NCBI GenBank assembly: GCA_032718475.1 | Contig: JAUCBJ010000387.1 | Coordinates: forward strand, 1 to 42,212 | Length of the DNA: 42,212 nucleotides | Reading direction: 5' to 3' | Source of the DNA: Nemertoderma westbladi | Lineage: Eukaryota; Xenacoelomorpha; Nemertodermatida; Nemertodermatidae | Shown: positions 37,137-42,212 of the stretch, in pieces | Layout: each line of letters starts with the position of its first letter | Position numbering within the stretch: position 1 is the stretch's first letter | Position numbers and translations under genes: made by a program | Notes under the pieces: model-generated | The model's input: the letters and a program-made list of their open reading frames with translations, nothing else | Told to the model about the DNA's origin: nothing | Database searches by the model: none

Positions 37137-38129
37137 TCAACACTTCCCTACCACCCTCCTGTAGGTCTTCCTATCTTTGGCCCCTATCTTTCCTCCGATC
37201 CTCACTTCCACAGATCTAATCCTTCCGTCCTCGCTGGGGTAGCAATCCACTACCCTAGCCAGCCTCCAGTGATTGTTGATAATCGTGTCATCTGTGACGA
37301 TTATCAAGTCACCCTTCCTAAGCTCCCTCTGGTTATTCCTCCATTTGCTCCTCTTGTGCAGTGTTGGAAGGTTCTCTTGGATCCACCTTGTCCAATACTC
37401 TGCACTTATCGCCTTAGCCACCTTCCAGCTCTGATGTGAATGTATATCATCTGGGTCGATGTTTCGCATGTCAATCGTTGCTGGTCTCTCCATCAACAGG
37501 TGTGCTGGTGTTAGGATGTCCAGTGATTCTGGATTGTCGTTCTCAGGATACAGCGGGCGGCTGTTGATAATTCCCTCGCATTTCGCCAGTACTGTCCTCA
37601 GTACGTCCTCAGTGACCATATGATTATTCATGAGTTTGGTCATGAGTTGCTTGGAGCTTCCTACGAGGCACTCTACGCAGCCCAGCGTGTGTGGTGCGTA
37701 TGGCGTCCTCCTCTCCCATCTGATTAGGTGTTTCCGCATCGCTGCCTTGACATCTTTGCCCTCCAAGACGTCAAGGGCCTCTGCTAACTCATTCTCCTTG
37801 CCCACGAAGTTAGTCCCATTATCTGAGTATAGTACCTCAACTGTTCCTCCTCTGCAGGTCACAAACCTCTCCAATGCATTAATAAATGCTGACGCCGTGG
37901 CATCTTGAGCTAGTTCTATCCCCACTGCCCTCGTATTATTGCAGACGAAGATAATGCCATAGCGTTTCTCCGTATGCCGCATCACCTTTATTTTAATCGG
38001 CCCGAACATGTCCACGCCGCAGTGTGTGAACGGTGGGTCGTGATGCCTCACCCTGTTGGTTGGCAATGGCGCCATCTCCTGCACAGCCCTCTCCTTCTTC
38101 ATCCGTCGACATGTCTGGCATTGCCCCAC
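37137..38129 (-). pseudogene. BEL/Pao retrotransposon integrase and C-terminal DUF5641-type region
   Basis: A 330-codon open frame, part of a broken pol gene. It begins GQCQTCRRMK, the CxxC part of the integrase zinc finger. It continues through the catalytic core: the first Asp in HCGVDMFGPIK, the second in VLYSDNGTNF, and the Glu in GCVECLVGSSK, where BEL/Pao normally has GGvWErLVgs. The Trp and Arg beside the Glu are both Cys here. The C-terminal part (AEYWTRWIQ, LRKGDLIIV, RLARVVDCYPSEDG) is the DUF5641-type tail that follows BEL/Pao integrases. It is shifted in frame relative to the upstream pol sequence. Confidence 0.92.
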
Positions 38130-39034
38130 TACCTCCTCACCATCTTCCTAAGCTGGATTACCCAGAATGTCTTCCGAATCTCCGTTAGGGTCTGGTTGGT
38201 ACCCCCATGTAATATGGACTTATGGGCGTCCCATATGATCTGGTGGATTATTGGTGACTTGTTGGGGATTATTATCGGCTTTGGTAGGATTAGGGCACTG
38301 ATGTTGTTCACCACCCTGGAGTTCATGACCAGGTTCCCATCCTTATCCAATTGTGGTGACAGCGCGTTGAGCTCGCTGTCCTGACGAAGGCGTTGCTGTT
38401 TGCTGATGCGGTCTACCTCGTCTCCGTATCCCTTTCTTTGTTCGTATCGTATCACGGCTTTAGCTGCTCCTTCCAGATCCATGGTAGGTTTCCTCTTAGT
38501 GTCTTTACCAGCTCCCCTGAGGAATTCTCCGTAGGCCCTCAGATACGGTACTAGCTTCTTCATCTTATACCAGCTGGAGCTGTAACTGAGCAGCCTATCC
38601 ATTGGGTTATCGCACGACTCTTTCGCCTTAGATCATGGTGGCACCTCCTTAATCTCCCTCACTAACTGACTAAATATTTCTTCCCCTTCTGATTCCTCTC
38701 CCCCACCCTCCACTATCACTTCCTATGTACTTGGATCTACCTTCCTCATCGGGGGCCACTTTGACCTGTCGTTCATGAAGTGTGGGCCATGCAGCCACAA
38801 CTCCTGCTTCCTTGAGAGGGCGTGGCGTACAACACCCCTCAATAGCAAATCCGCTGGATTGTCGTCAGTTGGGCAGTAGTGCCACTTCTCCAAGTCTGAT
38901 GTTGCTCTTATCTCATCCACTCTGTTCGCCACGAATATGGGATAACGCGTCTTCTCATTATGCAACCATCCCAACACTACCATGGAATCTGTCCAGTAGT
39001 GAGTCTCTACTATACTTGGTATCGTGTCCACCAA
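38130..39034 (-). pseudogene. BEL/Pao pol: RNase H-like region and integrase N-terminal zinc-binding region
   Basis: One minus frame carries both parts. 39034-38723 has HYWTDSMVVLGWL, YPIFVANRVDEIR and HYCPTDDNPADL, the typical end of the BEL/Pao RNase H. After stops at about 38722 and 38634, 38602-38129 has LRQDSELNALSPQL, PKPIIIPNKSPI and HKSILHGGTNQTL, the HH part of the integrase zinc finger. No reverse transcriptase or protease precedes it, so pol is internally deleted as well as broken. Confidence 0.88.
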
Positions 39035-39264
39035 GTATGTTGTTCCGCGACCTCCGGGTCCAATCCCAGAATTCGCGCTACCCTATCGCCTACACTATCT
39101 CTCCCAGCATGGCCTATAGTATGTGCAGTAAGACCTACAGTATGTCCTGCAGTCTGCCTGTGTTCCTCCGGATCGAAGTTTAATCTTCTCGAATATTCCG
39201 AGAAGTCCTCCCCGCGACTACCATATCGTCGATCGGTAGCTACGTTGCGATGTGAAGTTTCCCT

Positions 39265-39760
39265 CTAATCCCCTGCTCTATCTCCCTCCTCGTATCGGTA
39301 CACTCTGTACCCCTCTCCAGGTGTGTGGTATATTTCCCCAGGTTGTGTTTCTCCGGGGTGACGGCAATCTCCCGGATTACGACCCCACCAGCCCTCTCTC
39401 TCCAGTTCGACTATCGACGGTTCGCTGTCCGTCCGGTCTCGACGTCTCTGGTTGCCCGTAGCAACATTTCCTCGTTCCTCCTCACTTCTTCTGGTTTCGG
39501 CATTATGTCCTCCTCCATGAGGTCTCGTATCGACCTCCCGGATGAACTCTACTGTTCTCCTTCCGTCTTCCGAGTGGGCTCGACGTTTTCTCGTTTGGCC
39601 GCTTACGCCACCAACATCCCTCCCTCTGACCAGTTGTACGGCCTTGCGGATATTCTTTGGCCTTCTATTACCCTCCGTTGTCGGGTGCCACGGTTCACTT
39701 AACTCACCGCGCGCATTATCTACCGACGCTTGTGGGGCTTCTACTGCCCCCCCTTTCCTC
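39265..39760 (-). pseudogene. Open minus-strand stretch, Arg/Glu/Gly-rich, no ATG
   Basis: About 165 codons are open between a TGA and the TAG at 39265. They include RRPKNIRKAVQLVRG, GQTRKRRAHSEDGRR and ELEREGWWGRNPGD. No domain is recognised. Its place between the gag-like frames and pol suggests Gag/Pol linker material. A seven-G run near 39745 shifts the frame from a further open stretch upstream. Confidence 0.4.
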
Positions 39761-39829
39761 TGTCATTGGGACCCCCGGTTCACTTGAATCACCGCACGCA
39801 TTTCCCGTCGACATCTGTGGGACATTTAC

Positions 39830-40290
39830 TGCCCCCCCCCCCCCCTCTCGTCGCTAACTGGTTGCGGTAGGGTGTCCGTAGCCCCCCCCCCCCCCCACCC
39901 GTGACTTCTCACTTCGCCCCTTTTGCCCCCCTGCCCATGTTCCCCTCTAGTCGACACGTTACTTCTGCTCTCCCCGGGTTCATTCACCCATGTTCCTCCC
40001 TGTGCAACCGGCGGCCTTGTAGGCCCCCGCTAGGCGAATTACCTGTTTCCCCAACATTTGTATTAATCATACTGCCACTAGCCTCACCCTGTTGATTTGT
40101 TATATTATTACTTGCATTATTTTGATTAATTTCACCAGAATTATTTTGGTTGCCCGGCGTAGCAATGTTTACATTATTATTTATTAAAACATTATTTCCT
40201 GCAAGAAATGTTTCATTAGTATTAGGGTTATCTACTACGGTATAATATTAACGTTCTCATTGAACGTATTGTTGTTACCCCCCCCCCCCC
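39830..40290. repeat. Poly-C tracts (poly-G on the coding strand of the element)
   Basis: C runs of about 11 to 15 lie near 39833, 39880 and 40280. They coincide with the frame changes of the gag-like ORF, so they are probable sites of slippage or of assembly error. Confidence 0.85.
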
Positions 40291-41529
40291 CATCCGTCCG
40301 GTCACACCAGTTCTGGGTCTGTCGTCCGGTACCTGTAAGTGGGGTATTAACAAAGGTTTCCATCACTCCTGGTTCCTTATAAATACTTCCTGAACCAGCC
40401 TCGCTCTCTGATAAACCCATTTTTGCCAGTTCCAATCGGCGTTTTTGCTTCGCCTGATACTGCATTAATCCCCTCAACCAGGTATGCATATCATCCCTCA
40501 TACGTTTACCTGCCCCCTCTCTCTCTCTATCCTCTATAATACTCTGATCAGCTAACTCAGCCACCCTCGCAATCCTCTCAGCTTTCCTCGCGTCTCACTC
40601 TTTGCACTTTTGCACTTTGCACTAGTTGCCTCTCCCTTTCTAGTAACGCAGTCCCCTCATCCAGCTGTCTCTCTATTTCCTTTTGTTCCAGCGCGACTAT
40701 ATCTAGCTGACATGCCAGATCTATCTCTAACACCCTTCTTGCTTTCGCGGAGGATATAGCGAACTTTTCAGTTGCGACGGACTCCCGTCGCCTGTTCGTT
40801 CTACTAATTTTGCTGTGTCTGCTAGCATTTCTACTGACCGACAACACCGAATCTTCGGGGTTAATCTCGGGTTCGGCATCGTGCGGATCCGCCCATCCCA
40901 CTAACTTAATCCCCCATGCATCCACTAGATAGGGCCCTACGTACACTACACTAGCCGCCACCGCCTTGGATCGCCACAATTCGAACAGTTCTGTGGCGAC
41001 CCCCCTCGCCCTCTCACTTGCTAGTTCCCCCTGCCCAAATCGGACTAAGTAGTGGAAATGTTTGTTGCACTCACCTAGCCTCCGGTACAAGCCTCTGGTC
41101 TAGCCTCTGGTCTACCTTTCCTCCAGTTTTAGAGTCCTTTAGCAACTTCCTTGTGGCGTTGTACCATCGTCGTAGGCAATCACTCACCCCGATGTCTTCC
41201 TCCTGGACCTGACCTTCTCTCCTCGTCCAGCGCCGTACCATCGGCCCCACTGCATTGCCGTTCTGGTGGGCAGCTCGCCGCCTTCGGCCACTGGTTGGCC
41301 GGGGACTCCAGTACCTAGCTCGCCGCTGTGATCTCGCATCGACTCGCGTCCCTCTTCCCCTCGTACTTGGCCGCTGTCCTCTCCGACCACCGAATCCTCT
41401 CTCCTCTCCGAATCCAGTGTGGCGGGCCGATACCGCTTCGTCGCTGCTTTCCGAATCGTCTGGTCTCTGTCGCTCGGGGTTCGCGGCAGGCTCGCTTCTC
41501 CCTCTGGACCTTGGGCGTCTGTTGTTCAC
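40027..41529 (-). pseudogene. Gag-like ORF of a retroelement, frameshifted
   Basis: Consecutive minus frames 41529-41071, 41090-40578, 40564-40235 and about 40247-40027 overlap or abut with one-base shifts. In order they give an Arg/Gly-rich basic N-terminus with SRGRSE; a region with LRRWYNATRKLLKDSK and VRFGQGELASERARG; a Glu/Arg-rich coiled-coil-like segment (LEQKEIERQLDEGTALLERE); and an Asn-rich tail (NNVLINNNVNIATPGNQNN). This architecture fits a Gag. It precedes RNase H and integrase on the same strand, so it is probably the gag of that element. It does not resemble the gag at 1-1141. Confidence 0.6.
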
Positions 41530-41599
41530 TCATCGTTGGCGTGTTGTTCTGTCACAGTTTATTTTATTTTGTTTTGATGGTTGTCGATCGACGGTTTTT

Positions 41600-41655
41600 A
41601 TCTGTGATGGGATCCCGACCAGTGTGTTGTTTGAGTTATACGTATCGCCGCGTCC
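41600..41655 (-). repeat. Segment shared with 33596-33640, just upstream of the gag-like ORF
   Basis: On the minus strand it reads CAAACAACACAC then TGGTCGGGATCCCATCAC, ending 70 bases before the gag-like ATG. A stretch ending in CACA or CAC followed by TGG is how an LTR end and primer binding site would look, but I could not name a matching tRNA. Confidence 0.45.
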
Positions 41656-41693
41656 GTGGGCTGCTGAAAGGCCTGATAGTATCTGAACTCTAA

Positions 41694-42212
41694 GGCAGAA
41701 GGCCGTTTGAATAACTGAGTTTTAGTGGCAGTTGAGTTGGCTAATGACAGAATATAATAATGGCTCAATCAGAATATAATAGCACGGTAATGACGACGGT
41801 TAAAAACCGTTCCAGTCTCACAACTCTACACATACCAACTGAATCATAAGCAATAAATACAACGGTTATATTATTAACACATATCGGTTACTCCTACTGC
41901 TCTAAGTGGCCTGGCCAATGGATACACTTCAATTACATGGTTTTCCGTCCCATCATTGGCTGACCTATTTAATCTCCACTTCGGCACTCCCTGTTGCCAC
42001 TGTCCCCAATTGCTAACACCTTTGTCCCCTTGAGATGGTTTTTTGACCTCTCAACTCTGCTTGTGGCTGGCAATGTGTATCCCCTAAGTTGGTTATTAGG
42101 TGAAATTATATTAGTAATTTCACCTTCTCAACTATAATTGGTAAAAGCCACTTTCCCCATTTTCCGCTGGGTAGTGCAGGGAATTGAATCCGCTTACAGT
42201 GTCTGTTTGCGT
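41694..42212. other. No gene recognised
   Basis: AT-rich sequence with a short palindrome (ACGGTTAAAAACCGT near 41798). No coding, RNA or repeat signature beyond that. Confidence 0.5.

Noticed and set aside
41606-41625. Primer binding site assigned to a specific tRNA
   Set aside because: TGGTCGGGATCC looks right in position, but I could not match its complement to a known tRNA 3' end.

Overview
This is metazoan nuclear DNA. It has GT-AG introns, an AATAAA signal, a eukaryotic initiator tRNA-Met, animal-type extracellular domains (F5/8 type C plus DUF11-like beta-sandwich repeats) and many decayed LINE and BEL/Pao retroelements. A marine invertebrate, perhaps a mollusc or other lophotrochozoan, fits best. 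That is inference from style and not from a marker gene.

One host gene dominates the window. Fifteen consecutive plus-strand exons (7058..32296) join with matching phases into 981 visible codons ending in a stop. The 5' end of the gene lies outside the window or was not recognised. The product is an extracellular chain of DUF11-like modules, a Thr/Pro-rich tandem repeat, and a C-terminal F5/8 type C (discoidin) domain. I name the exons E0 to E14.

The most striking feature is how two introns of this gene are built. The intron before E0 ends in a 72-bp minisatellite (4789..7092, 32 units). The intron before E6 is almost wholly a 59-bp minisatellite (12740..23279, 179 units, about 10.5 kb). In both, the last unit contains the real 3' splice site and the first 34 to 43 coding bases of the exon. 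The repeated unit is therefore the intron/exon junction itself, amplified leftwards. The gene carries dozens to hundreds of copies of its own acceptor site. In the 72-bp array every copy keeps its AG and the frame (24 codons). In the 59-bp array many copies have AG changed to AA, and a decoy would give a stop. The same gene also has a coding 18-bp tandem repeat and a 39-bp intronic one.

Layout. 1..1141: BEL/Pao-type gag on the minus strand, running off the left edge. 1142..4788: leader or LTR-like DNA with several repeats. 4789..7283: 72-bp array and E0. 7284..10555: intron with an antisense initiator tRNA-Met, an AT-rich repeat and a LINE whose 5' half is inverted. 10556..12649: E1 to E5. 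12650..23245: the array intron. 23246..32296: E6 to E14, with a second LINE of the same family, a possible SINE and possible MITE ends in introns. 32370..33535: a third, different LINE tail. 33642..41529: minus-strand decayed genes, namely an exonuclease/zinc-knuckle ORF, a BEL/Pao RNase H and integrase lacking reverse transcriptase, and a gag-like ORF. 41694..42212: nothing recognised.
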